NCBI GenBank assembly: GCA_964648365.1
Contig: CAZYLK010000003.1
Location: forward strand, 1 to 64,000
Direction: 5' to 3'
Source of the DNA: SURF-32 sp964648365
GTDB taxonomy: Bacteria > Planctomycetota > Phycisphaerae > UBA1845
Length of the DNA stretch: 64,000 nt
Position numbers and translations under genes: made by a program. Below the pieces are notes generated by a model, which worked only from the letters and a program-made list of their open reading frames with translations, searched no databases and was not told where the DNA came from. Of the stretch, positions 54,381 through 62,642 are shown in pieces (within the stretch, counting starts at the first letter, position 1; each line of letters begins with the position of its first letter).

Positions 54381-55376
54381 ATGCAATCAGCGACGACCAC
54401 GACGACGGACGCCGAGGCCGCAGCGCCGAACATCGACATGGACCGGGCACAGCGCTTGCTGGGCGAGCTGCGCGACAACATCGAGCGCGTGTTCGTTGGC
54501 AAGCCGGAGGCCGTGTCGCATCTGCTCATCGCGCTGCTGGCCCGCGGGCACATCCTGATCGAGGACATGCCGGGCGTGGGCAAGACGATTCTGGCCCGCT
54601 CGCTGGCGATGAGCATCGACTGTTCGTTCAACCGGGTGCAGCTTACGCCGGACCTGCTGCCTTCGGACATCGTCGGCGTCAGCATCTACAACGATCGGAC
54701 GCAGTCGTTCGAGTTCGTCAAAGGCCCGATCTTTACGCACGTACTGCTGGCCGACGAGATCAACCGCACGACGCCGCGCACCCAGGCGGCGCTGCTGGAA
54801 TCCATGAGCGAGTCGCAGGTGACCGTCGATGGCCGGACTTACCTGCTCGACCGCCCGTTCATGGTCGTCGCGACGCAGAACCCGCACGATTTCGAGGGCA
54901 CTTACTTCCTTCCCGAAAGCCAGCTTGACCGGTTCACCATTCGTCTGTCAATCGGCTATCCCGCGCGCGAGTTCGAGCGCACGATCCTGCGCTCGCAGCC
55001 CGGGACGAACGTGCTGCCGCGGCTCAAACCGGTGATGCACCGCGACGACGTGGTGGCGCTGCAGGACGTGGCCGCGGCCGTGCGCATGGACGATTCGCTG
55101 ATCGAGTACATTCTGGAGATCGCCTCGCGCACGCGCGATCACGAAATGCTGCAAGCCGGCGTCTCGCCGCGCGGCTCGCTGGCGCTGTCACGCGCGGCGC
55201 AGGCGGCCGCCCTGCTCGACGGGCGGGATTACGTCATCCCGGATGATGTGAAGGATCTGGTGGTGCCGGTCTTCGCGCATCGCGTCACGGGCAAGTCCTA
55301 CATGCAGGATGGGCAGCTTGCCGAGACGGAGAACATTCTCCGCACCATCCTGGACGAGACTGCCGTGCCGACGTGA
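54381..55376 (+). CDS. moxR: MoxR-family AAA+ ATPase
   Basis: 331 residues from the ATG at 54381. AAA+ signatures are HILIEDMPGVGKTILARSLA (Walker A), FVKGPIFTHVLLADEINRTT (Walker B and the MoxR PRTQAALLE sensor block), VVATQNPHDFEGTYFLPESQ, and the C-terminal ISPRGSLALSRAAQAAALLDG-like lid (here VSPRGSLALSRAAQAAALLD). MoxR ATPases act as chaperones for vWA-domain proteins, and one with a vWA domain is encoded 259 bases upstream. The usual downstream DUF58 partner is absent here; the next gene is on the opposite strand. Confidence 0.93.
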   Translation: MQSATTTTTDAEAAAPNIDMDRAQRLLGELRDNIERVFVGKPEAVSHLLIALLARGHILIEDMPGVGKTILARSLAMSIDCSFNRVQLTPDLLPSDIVGVSIYNDRTQSFEFVKGPIFTHVLLADEINRTTPRTQAALLESMSESQVTVDGRTYLLDRPFMVVATQNPHDFEGTYFLPESQLDRFTIRLSIGYPAREFERTILRSQPGTNVLPRLKPVMHRDDVVALQDVAAAVRMDDSLIEYILEIASRTRDHEMLQAGVSPRGSLALSRAAQAAALLDGRDYVIPDDVKDLVVPVFAHRVTGKSYMQDGQLAETENILRTILDETAVPT

Positions 55377-55391
55377 CGGGCGCCGAGTGGA

Positions 55392-57317
55392 TCAATCCGC
55401 GGCGGTTTCCTTGAATCGCAGCGACAGACGCGACGTGGAGAGGCGGCCGCCCGATTCATCCGTGCTCAATCCGGCGAACTCGAACTGACGGCACAGTTGC
55501 AGGAAATCGCGCAATGCCGCCTCCGCATCGACCGGCTGCGGTTGCGGGCGAAGCTGCACCTCGATGAAGCCGGCGTTACGCAGGATGCGCAGCCGCGGAC
55601 CCGTCGCGGCCGGCGAAGCCTCCAGCAGCCGGCGCAGGTGGGCGTTCGTATCGGCGAGCGACAGCATGGTGCCGTCGACGCCGACGATGCGGTCGCCCGG
55701 CTTGAGCAGCCCGGCAGCGGGACCGTTGGGGTAGACCTGTTCGATCACGACGACGCCGGGATCGTTGCGGACGCGCACGGCGATGCCAAGCCGGCGCTGA
55801 CCGGCCGGGGTGGACGCTCCGGCATTGATGAAGTTCGCCAGGCGATGGTCGTCGCGCTGCCACGCGGTGATGCAGGCCGCGGCCATCGCCGGTTGCACGA
55901 ACGCGAACGTCTGGCTGTGCGCCAGGCGCCAGAGCTGGCGGCGAAACTCGGGCTGAAGTTCGATCGCGGGGGCCAACCCGCGACGCGCGTCGATCAGTCG
56001 GCGGAGATAGGAAGCCTGCGACGCGACGATCAGCCATCCGTCCATCACGGCCATGGCCGGTCGCAATTCGCCCGGGAAGCCGATCGTCCCGGATTCGGTG
56101 GAGTAGGTCGCTTCGTTCAGTCGGATTTCCGCGATTGCGACGCCGAGGTGTTCGCTGCGCCCGGTGGCGGCTGCGTCGCTCTGAGGCGGCGGCGGCGCCA
56201 CGAGGGCTGCATCCAGCCGCGTACGCATGTGCTCGACGCCGGCGCCGGCATCGACAAGGCGTACCATGACGGCAAACTCGGGGCCGGCGTCGCCGGGGCC
56301 CGCGGCCGGTCCCACGACGGCGATCGTCTCGGTCGACAGCGCGCTGAGGACGTGTGTTCGCAGCGCCTCGGGCTCGAACCAGAGATCCAGCAGGGCGACC
56401 CACGGCGCGGTTTCTTCGGCGCCGATCGGTCGAAGCGCATGCGCCTCCCGCCAGTTCATCCGACCGGCCCAGGCGAGCACGGTGTCTTCCGGCAGGCGTG
56501 CCATCCGCGACGCGAGTTCCGAGCCCAGGGCCTCCTTGCCGGTTGTCTGGCCCGGCAGGGCGCGCGTCTCGATGTCGATGCGCCCCGGCAATTCGCGCAG
56601 TGCGACCATCGCAACACGAGCGCCGGGCAGGCGCGACAGCAGCGCCGGCAGCGACTGGCCCGGCGAGGGACGCAACACCATCATGCCGATCAGGCCGGCC
56701 GGAACCTCGCCGCTGAGTGTGCGAAAATCAGGATCTGAGGCCAGGGAGTTTCTCTCGCGCCCGCGCATCCGCGTAAAGATTTCATTGAACAGGTCGTCGC
56801 CGTGACCGACGTGATGAATTGCGACCAGTTCGTCGCGGCAGGCGACTTCCAGGCCGCGAGCGAGGAATCGCGTGACGCCGTCCAGCGTGGCGATGTGCTC
56901 GCGATCCGCGGCGCCGAACCAGGTGTTCAGCACGTCCGCGTCATCGAGCCGGATCATGACCACGGAGTCTTCGACCCGATCCCACGAGCGCGTCGCGAAC
57001 GCTGCCCGGCAGGGAACGATGGCGTCGAGCGTTTCCTGGCGCGGGACGTTCAGCATCGCGGCCAGCGCCAGCGGCAGTGTAGGGGGGCGCGGACTGTCCG
57101 TGGTGGAAAGCGGAACCAGCCGCCACGCCTGAGCCCGCCGAACGATGTCATCCAGCCTGGCGATGCTTCGCACTTCGACGAACAACTCCACGTCGGGCGG
57201 CACGAACGGCGCAAAAACGCTGGATCGCGCCGTGCGCGTGTCGACCGGATTCGTCGCGACGGCGCATGCCGCCGCAGCCGACAGCGTAAGTGCGAAGATC
57301 GCGGCGTTTCGAGCCAT
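55392..57317 (-). CDS. Secreted PDZ-domain protein
   Basis: 641 residues from the ATG at 57317. The signal is AAIFALTLSAAAACAVA. A long region with periodic strand/helix pattern (DVELFVEVRSIARLDDIVRR ... VEDSVVMIRLDDADVLNTWF ... PAGLIGMMVLRPSPGQSLPA) resembles DUF3352-type secreted proteins such as 46326-48647. Near residue 530 a PDZ domain begins: LGIAVRVRNDPGVVVIEQVY, PNGPAAGLLKPGDRIVGVDG. No protease triad is visible. It is convergent with moxR, 15 bases away. Probably periplasmic; ligand unknown. Confidence 0.78.
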   Translation of the reverse strand: MARNAAIFALTLSAAAACAVATNPVDTRTARSSVFAPFVPPDVELFVEVRSIARLDDIVRRAQAWRLVPLSTTDSPRPPTLPLALAAMLNVPRQETLDAIVPCRAAFATRSWDRVEDSVVMIRLDDADVLNTWFGAADREHIATLDGVTRFLARGLEVACRDELVAIHHVGHGDDLFNEIFTRMRGRERNSLASDPDFRTLSGEVPAGLIGMMVLRPSPGQSLPALLSRLPGARVAMVALRELPGRIDIETRALPGQTTGKEALGSELASRMARLPEDTVLAWAGRMNWREAHALRPIGAEETAPWVALLDLWFEPEALRTHVLSALSTETIAVVGPAAGPGDAGPEFAVMVRLVDAGAGVEHMRTRLDAALVAPPPPQSDAAATGRSEHLGVAIAEIRLNEATYSTESGTIGFPGELRPAMAVMDGWLIVASQASYLRRLIDARRGLAPAIELQPEFRRQLWRLAHSQTFAFVQPAMAAACITAWQRDDHRLANFINAGASTPAGQRRLGIAVRVRNDPGVVVIEQVYPNGPAAGLLKPGDRIVGVDGTMLSLADTNAHLRRLLEASPAATGPRLRILRNAGFIEVQLRPQPQPVDAEAALRDFLQLCRQFEFAGLSTDESGGRLSTSRLSLRFKETAAD

Positions 57318-57452
57318 GTTCGTACGTTTCCGTGCGGCCGCCGATCGGCTGCACCTGTTAAGGGCGCAGCCGGGAAGCGTCACAGCACCAGTATACACGC
57401 GAAGGGGGCCTTGCCGTGAGGACGCCCCCGCCCCCGCGACATCGACGGCAGG

Positions 57453-58073
57453 TTACAGGTCTTCGGTCGCGGGCGCCTTCGGCGGGCCGGCGGGATCATC
57501 CGAAGTTGCCGACTCGCTACTCTTGCTCGGGGTCTGCGCCTCCAGCGAACGGAGCATCTCGGTCATGGCGGCCTCGAAGGACCGCTGCAGCGACACGCCC
57601 AAGTCATGCGTCCGGTTGATGCCGTGCTCGAAGGGCGCCGCCACCCGTTGCCAGTCGGCGGCGGGTCGGTCGACGGCGGCGCCGGACGCTGTCGGCGGCT
57701 CGTCCAGAGGCCATGGCGCGAACTGGCCGAGCACAGCGGTGGGGCGCTCGCGACCCGGAAGGCTGAACGCGATCGCCAGGACCGCCGCTGCGGCCGACGA
57801 CGCAACCCCGTACACCAGCCACCGGCGGCGGCGACCCTGGACCAGCGGCCGCCGTTGTTCCACGCAGGCCAGAAGGCGATCGGTGAAGTCATCGTCCAGC
57901 GCCGGTTCGCCACGGCCGGACGCGATGACCGAGGCCGTCACCTGGGCCAATGCCAGCGCCCGGCCGCAATCCGCACAGCGGACGCAGTGGGCGGCGACTT
58001 CCGAAGCGAGCGCGCCGGCCAGTTCGCCGTCAACGTAGGGGTCAATCAGGTTGAGGACGCGATCACACTGCAT
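57453..58073 (-). CDS. Zinc-finger anti-sigma factor
   Basis: 206 residues. The N-terminus is an anti-sigma zinc finger: MQCDRVLNLIDPYVDGELAG, then EVAAHCVRCADCGRALALAQ, giving the HxxxCxxC-type ligand set. One transmembrane helix (WLVYGVASSAAAAVLAIAFS) follows at ~85-105, then a polar, disordered periplasmic tail ending SDDPAGPPKAPATEDL. It is encoded 80 bases downstream of the ECF sigma gene at 58154 in the same direction, so it should sequester that sigma factor at the membrane. Confidence 0.87.
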   Translation of the reverse strand: MQCDRVLNLIDPYVDGELAGALASEVAAHCVRCADCGRALALAQVTASVIASGRGEPALDDDFTDRLLACVEQRRPLVQGRRRRWLVYGVASSAAAAVLAIAFSLPGRERPTAVLGQFAPWPLDEPPTASGAAVDRPAADWQRVAAPFEHGINRTHDLGVSLQRSFEAAMTEMLRSLEAQTPSKSSESATSDDPAGPPKAPATEDL

Positions 58074-58153
58074 AGTGGTTCCGCCGCGGCAGGCGGCGCC
58101 TTCACTTCCCCTCGGTGCGATTTCGGTCCCGCAGCGGAACCGATCACACCGTT

Positions 58154-58774
58154 TTACCCGCCTGCGAGCCGCAGGGTGCGGGTCTGGGCGAATTCCGCCA
58201 CCAGCGATTCGTTCAGCATATCCCGCAGGCGGGCGCGAGCCCGGTGCAGATGGCTCTTGACGGTCGCCACGGGCAGTTGCAGCACCTGGGCGATCTCCTG
58301 GCAGCTTTGCTCGTGCCGATAAAACAGCAGCACGGCCGCCCGCTGGGGCGGGGAGAGGTCGTTCACGGCCGACCAGACCTGCCGCTGCAATTCGGCGGCG
58401 TGCTCACTGGCGAGCGTCTGGTCAACGGGGCCGTCGGTCGCGATCGGCTCCAGCGTGTCCATGTCTACCTCGCCGCTGAGCGGCTTGCGCCGCCGCATGT
58501 GATTGAGGCAGACCCGATAAGCGATCGTGAACAGCCAGGTGCTGAATCGGAACTGGGTGGAGAAGGAATCGAGCGAGGCGAAGGCCTTGAGGAAAGCGTC
58601 CTGACAGACCTCCTCGGCGTCGTGATGGTTGCGGATCATCCGCCAGATGAAGGCGAACAGCCGGTCCTTGTGCAGGTTGACGAGCGTGCGGGTGGCGCCG
58701 ACGTCACCGGCGTGAACCCGATCGAGCAGTACCTTTTCCTCTTCCCGTGTCATGGGCGCTTCCTGCCGGGCCAT
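58154..58774 (-). CDS. ECF sigma factor (RpoE-like)
   Basis: 206 residues from the ATG at 58774, with AGGTG seven bases upstream. Region 2: LVNLHKDRLFAFIWRMIRNH, DAEEVCQDAFLKAFASLDSF, FRFSTWLFTIAYRVCLNHMR. A normal-length linker follows. Region 4: LSPPQRAAVLLFYRHEQSCQ, EIAQVLQLPVATVKSHLHRA. Length and spacing are typical for the family, in contrast to the sigma factor at 50340. It heads a two-gene unit with the anti-sigma at 57453 and is divergent from smpB. Confidence 0.93.
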   Translation of the reverse strand: MARQEAPMTREEEKVLLDRVHAGDVGATRTLVNLHKDRLFAFIWRMIRNHHDAEEVCQDAFLKAFASLDSFSTQFRFSTWLFTIAYRVCLNHMRRRKPLSGEVDMDTLEPIATDGPVDQTLASEHAAELQRQVWSAVNDLSPPQRAAVLLFYRHEQSCQEIAQVLQLPVATVKSHLHRARARLRDMLNESLVAEFAQTRTLRLAGG

Positions 58775-58929
58775 GATTGTCACCTACTGCGGCGATATCT
58801 ATTATACCCCCATCGGCCCCGCAATGCCGCATCCTTGACCGCCGGCCGTGACACTCCCGTGACGCGGAGACCGGCGGCGGCGCGCCGGGTCCGCTCGGGA
58901 AGGCGCAACTCGCTTGATTATAGCTGCTT

Positions 58930-59400
58930 ATGAAAAAAGGTAAGGGCCAACCCGACAATACGATCTGCCGCAACCGGCAGGCCGCCATGCGGTTCGAAGT
59001 CCTCGAGAAGGTCGAATGCGGCATCATGCTGGTCGGTAGCGAGGTCAAAGCCCTCCGCGAGCATCGGGCGTCCCTGGATGAGGCGTTCGCCCGCATCCGC
59101 GACCGGGAGTTATGGCTCTTCGGCTTCCACATCGGCGCCTACAACCCCTCCGGTGCCGGCGGCCACGAACTGCTGCGTGCCCGAAAGCTGCTGGTCCATC
59201 GCCGCGAACTCGACAAACTCGACCAGCGCGTCCAGCAGAAGGGCCTCACGCTCGTCCCCCTGTCCGCCTACTTCGGCGATCGTGGCATCGTCAAGATCTC
59301 GCTGGCCGTGGCCCGTGGCAAGGCGACCCACGACAAGCGGCAGACGCTTAAGGAGCGGGAGCACAAGCGCGAGATGGACCGGGCGGTGCGGCGGGGGTGA
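58930..59400 (+). CDS. smpB: SsrA-binding protein SmpB
   Basis: 156 residues. SmpB binds tmRNA and brings it to stalled ribosomes for trans-translation. The protein has NTICRNRQAAMRFEVLEKVE, CGIMLVGSEVKALREHRASL, WLFGFHIGAYNPSGAGGHEL, LLVHRRELDKLDQRVQQKGL, TLVPLSAYFGDRGIVKISLA and the basic tail KATHDKRQTLKEREHKREMD. The usual N-terminal start fits the ATG at 58930. No ssrA gene was seen in the window. Confidence 0.96.
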   Translation: MKKGKGQPDNTICRNRQAAMRFEVLEKVECGIMLVGSEVKALREHRASLDEAFARIRDRELWLFGFHIGAYNPSGAGGHELLRARKLLVHRRELDKLDQRVQQKGLTLVPLSAYFGDRGIVKISLAVARGKATHDKRQTLKEREHKREMDRAVRRG

Positions 59401-59442
59401 GCCCGCAAGTCCCACAGATGACATGCCGAGCGGCGCCGAGCG

Positions 59443-60084
59443 TTATCCGAGGGCCTGCCCATCGGCAATGGACTGGATGTGCTCCACGAGTTCGGACACT
59501 TCAGTCCACGATGGGTCATTTCGCTCCCGCCGTGCTTTCGCGCGTGCCGCCGCTTCTGTCCGTCGGTCGATTATTCTTCCGTAGTCCGCCTGGGTCTTGG
59601 TGTCGGGCTTTTCGCCAAACTCGCTTTGCCAGGCTGTCAGGAACCGCCGCGTCACGGCCTAGCAATCCGGGAACGCCTCGCCCGTATCCACGAGGTGAAG
59701 CAGGGTCCACACTTCAAAGCATGGGTTCGACAGCGCTACGCGCACGCCGGTGCCGGCTGCCTTCGACTTCACACGCTCCGCCGCCTGACGCAGGTGAGGT
59801 TCACGTTCGAGATCAAGCAGGAGCCACACGGATTCCGTGTCGTCATCGCCGGCTTGCCGGGCGCGCTTGAGCAACTCCTCAGCGCCTTTTCCGGCGTGCG
59901 ACGTTACGATCGAAAGGGCCACAGACGTCTTCAGTTTGCTCTTGAGCGCGGTCAGGTAGGTCGGTGCGGTTTTTCGGTCGTCACAAACCACGACGATGAA
60001 GGGCAACGGCTCGCGGACCCGAGTCCGTCGCGATCCGTAGCGCTCCTTGGACCGACGGTTGACGCTTGAGCGGCGACTGGACAC
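59443..60084 (-). pseudogene. rloB: RloB-like protein interrupted by an amber codon
   Basis: A frame of 214 codons from the GTG at 60084 to a TAA at 59443, cut by TAG at 59659-59661. Before the stop: RVREPLPFIVVVCDDRKTAP, VWLLLDLEREPHLRQAAERV, LSNPCFEVWTLLHLVDTGEA, FPDC. After it, in the same frame: AVTRRFLTAWQSEFGEKPDT, DYGRIIDRRTEAAARAKARR, NDPSWTEVSELVEHIQSIAD. The two pieces together match the whole RloB layout, with the conserved NPCFEVWxLLH and the final NPSTxVxxLVE-type helix. RloB occurs with AAA15 ATPases in putative defence pairs. It starts three bases after the ATPase stop. Truncated protein would lack the C-terminal third. Confidence 0.82.
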
Positions 60085-60087
60085 GAA

Positions 60088-61335
60088 TCAGCTTCCGAGG
60101 GGACTGATCGCCGGGATCGCGCCGTAGCGCCCTTGCAGGTAGCGCCGGCGAAGGTTCAGGTTGTTCCGCTCCTTGAATTCGGCCAGAGAGTAGAGCCGGC
60201 AGGAACCGTCGTCATCCTTGTCTGTCAGATAGATCTGATCACGCCGGAGGATTGCCTCGGAGGCCTTCCCGTCGATGAGCATCACGTCATGCGTCGCGAA
60301 TATCAATTGGCCGTGAACGGACTTCATGTCGACCTCGCAGTTGATGTGACGAATCAAGGCCTGGAGCAACTGGGGATGGAGGGATGAGCCTATCTCGTCA
60401 ACAAAATAACCGGCGTGCGCTTCGCCCTTCGTCAGGTCGTGCAGGACCAATGCGAGACCGGCCATCTTGTACGTACCAAGCGACTCACGATGCGGACCCA
60501 GGCTCACACGGCCCAGGCGAGTCCGATGGTGAAAGTGTATGCTGTGCCGCGGTCCGTGACGGCTGGATTCGGGGTTCGCCGGCTCGAGCGGCGCCATCGC
60601 TTCCGTTTCGAGGTCGACGATACCGAGATCGGCGCGCTTCAGCCATTCAAGTAACCACGAGCCAAAGCCTTCCCGGTCCGCATGGGCGCGCTCCGCCACG
60701 GGTTGAGTGTAGGACGAGGGCCGGGCCGAATCGTACGGTTCCAGTAGATCACGGAGTCCAACCGCAATTCCTTTCGCAAGCTTGGGAGCGTGCCGATCGG
60801 CCAGGGCGAGCAGGAGCGCGTTGGGCCGGAAACCGTCCGCAAGCAGTCTGAATTGCGGGTCGTCGGACCACGCACCCGTGACATCCTGCAATTCACGCCG
60901 GAACAGCAGGACGCTCTCCCGGGGAAGGATCTCGGTGAGCGCCTCAGCCAAAAAACGCTCCCGGTCGAATTCGATCACGTATTCATAGACGTGGCCGGAG
61001 AGTACTGCGCGGAGCCCAAGTTGAACGGGCTGATGGGACGGTTCGTCATCGAGCTGAAATGGCTCGTAGGGTAGAGGCTCGTCTGACGCCAGGTTGATCG
61101 TCGCAGTGAGCAAATACCGCAACATCCACGCGGCGGTCAGAACGGTCGACTTGCCCGATGCGTTCGGACCGTAAATGGCCGCACAGCGGAGCAGTCGCAG
61201 CGGCTCCGATTCGCCGTTCAGCGGCACGTCGATGACTCCCCGGGGGTCGTCCGGGTCGATGTCCGTTGCCAGCATCGAGAGCTTGAAATCGTCTCGGAAG
61301 CACCGAAGGTTGCGGCCGTACAGTTCGATGAGCAT
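60088..61335 (-). CDS. rloA: AAA15-family ATPase, putative defence partner of RloB
   Basis: 415 residues from the ATG at 61335. SMC/ABC-like ATPase: MLIELYGRNLRCFRDDFKLS, AAIYGPNASGKSTVLTAAWM (Walker A), then a long middle region, SLGTYKMAGLALVLHDLTKG in the signature-like position, HAGYFVDEIGSSLHPQLLQA (Walker B) and GQLIFATHDVMLIDGKASEA (switch His). The end RDQIYLTDKDDDGSCRLYSL and ERNNLNLRRRYLQGRYGAIP is typical of the RloA/COG1106 group. Paired with rloB, three bases downstream. Such pairs are reported in restriction-linked and abortive-infection loci, but activity here is untested and the partner is broken. Confidence 0.85.
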   Translation of the reverse strand: MLIELYGRNLRCFRDDFKLSMLATDIDPDDPRGVIDVPLNGESEPLRLLRCAAIYGPNASGKSTVLTAAWMLRYLLTATINLASDEPLPYEPFQLDDEPSHQPVQLGLRAVLSGHVYEYVIEFDRERFLAEALTEILPRESVLLFRRELQDVTGAWSDDPQFRLLADGFRPNALLLALADRHAPKLAKGIAVGLRDLLEPYDSARPSSYTQPVAERAHADREGFGSWLLEWLKRADLGIVDLETEAMAPLEPANPESSRHGPRHSIHFHHRTRLGRVSLGPHRESLGTYKMAGLALVLHDLTKGEAHAGYFVDEIGSSLHPQLLQALIRHINCEVDMKSVHGQLIFATHDVMLIDGKASEAILRRDQIYLTDKDDDGSCRLYSLAEFKERNNLNLRRRYLQGRYGAIPAISPLGS

Positions 61336-61361
61336 GGCGTTTCTCGCTGGCCGCGCAGAAA

Positions 61362-61500
61362 TTCTGCGCGCCGTAGCATTGTAGCGACGCAGAACCCCTG
61401 TGGCTGCACCTGCGCGGTATTCGGTGTGCAACATTTCTGCGTTTAGCACTTATCGGTCTAAGAGTGTAAAGTGGGTATTGTACTGTAGTTTGAGGGAGTC
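61362..61500. promoter_or_regulatory. AT-richer upstream region of the ATPase gene with a palindrome
   Basis: GCGCAGAAATTCTGCGC at 61363-61379 is a near-perfect palindrome about 30 bases ahead of the ATG. Bases 61425-61495 are clearly AT-richer than flanking genes. On the minus strand CTTTACACTCTTAGACCGAT contains a -35-like TTTACA. These could be the operator and promoter of the rloAB-type pair. Confidence 0.45.
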
Positions 61501-61592
61501 CTTCGAGCGTGAGGCGGTGTCCTACCGCGCCAGTCCAGGCATCGGCGTGCCCGGTGCTGCGACAGGAGGACGGGGCTGTTCTTCGCACTTGC

Positions 61593-62564
61593 TCACAGCA
61601 ACCGCTGCACTGCAAAGGGATCTCTCGCGCGGCAGGCGCGATTCACGATGAGTTTCGCCGCATGCCGGCCGATCGCGTACGACGCCGTTACGCCGTGGCC
61701 GCCGAGGCCGGCGACGTGGAAGACGCGAGCGCAGCGCGGGTCGAAGCCGATGACGAACCGGCGGTCCGGCGCGAACGTCCGCTGCCCGACCCACATGGTC
61801 TTGATCGCGATGTCGCCGAGGCCGGGCTGAAGCGTCTCGATGCGCTCATGCAGCGTCTCCAGCATGGCCGGCTTCTCGGCGTAGATACCCGGGCGCGCAG
61901 CCGTCTCGTCACAGCAGGAAAAGAGCAGCCCGCCGGACTCCGGCCGGAAGTAGAAGTGGCGATGCCCGTCCCAGACGACGGGCCACTGGTCGTCCACCCA
62001 AGGCAGCGGCGTGCTGACCATCAGGTGGCGATCGTAGGGCGTCAGCGGCAGCCGGCCCACTTCTCCCGCCCAGGGACCGGCGGCGTTGACGAGCAGTTTG
62101 CAGCGCATCTCGCCCTGCGTCGTGCGCAGCAGGAGGCCGTCGGCGTGTGGCGACCAGTCGAGCAGCGTCACGCCATACTGAACGCGGCGACCCTGAAGGT
62201 ACCGCGCCAGCAGCCCGGCAATATCAATCGTCCCGTCGTGCGGATACCACCGCCCGCGTCCCGTCGCACGGGGGCAGTAACGCGACGCCTCGTCGTTGCC
62301 GCCACCAACGATGAACAGCCCGCGCCGATCGAAGCGCGCCAGCGCCGCCCGGCGCAACGCGGCCGCGCCGGACCGCAGGAGCGCCTGCTCGACGGGGTCA
62401 TCGGCATGTTCGCGGATAATCGCCGCGTTGCGGCCGGAGGAATGAACCCCCGCGAACGCTTCCCGCTCGAGGATCAGCACGTCTTCCCGGCCGAGCCGGG
62501 CGAGATGAAAGGCTGTTGCCGCCCCCGCGAACCCGGCCCCGATGATAACGATGTCCGCATTCAT
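61593..62564 (-). CDS. FAD-dependent oxidoreductase (DAO family)
   Basis: 323 residues from the ATG at 62564. MNADIVIIGAGFAGAATAFH is the FAD-binding GxGxxG, followed by GREDVLILEREAFAGVHSSG and RNAAIIREHADDPVEQALLR, then LLVNAAGPWAGEVGRLPLTP. The C-terminus has FVIGFDPRCARVFHVAGLGG and HGVTASYAIGRHAAKLIVNR, closing the FAD site. This is the glycine oxidase/D-amino-acid dehydrogenase-like class. It oxidises an amine or amino acid; substrate unknown. It lies 78 bases after the phosphodiesterase-family gene in the same direction. Confidence 0.9.
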   Translation of the reverse strand: MNADIVIIGAGFAGAATAFHLARLGREDVLILEREAFAGVHSSGRNAAIIREHADDPVEQALLRSGAAALRRAALARFDRRGLFIVGGGNDEASRYCPRATGRGRWYPHDGTIDIAGLLARYLQGRRVQYGVTLLDWSPHADGLLLRTTQGEMRCKLLVNAAGPWAGEVGRLPLTPYDRHLMVSTPLPWVDDQWPVVWDGHRHFYFRPESGGLLFSCCDETAARPGIYAEKPAMLETLHERIETLQPGLGDIAIKTMWVGQRTFAPDRRFVIGFDPRCARVFHVAGLGGHGVTASYAIGRHAAKLIVNRACRARDPFAVQRLL

Positions 62565-62642
62565 GAACGGCGCAGTCCGTGCGGCCCTGCTCTCAAATCG
62601 TCACCGTTTCCGCGGCGCCGATGATCAGGGATCCTCCGGCCC

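Noticed and set aside
28381..60084. Reassignment of TAG as a sense codon, suggested by two in-frame ambers (30706, 59659)
   Set aside because: Several intact genes here, such as uvrB and the pseudopilin at 24429, end in TAG at the expected place, so TAG is a normal stop.
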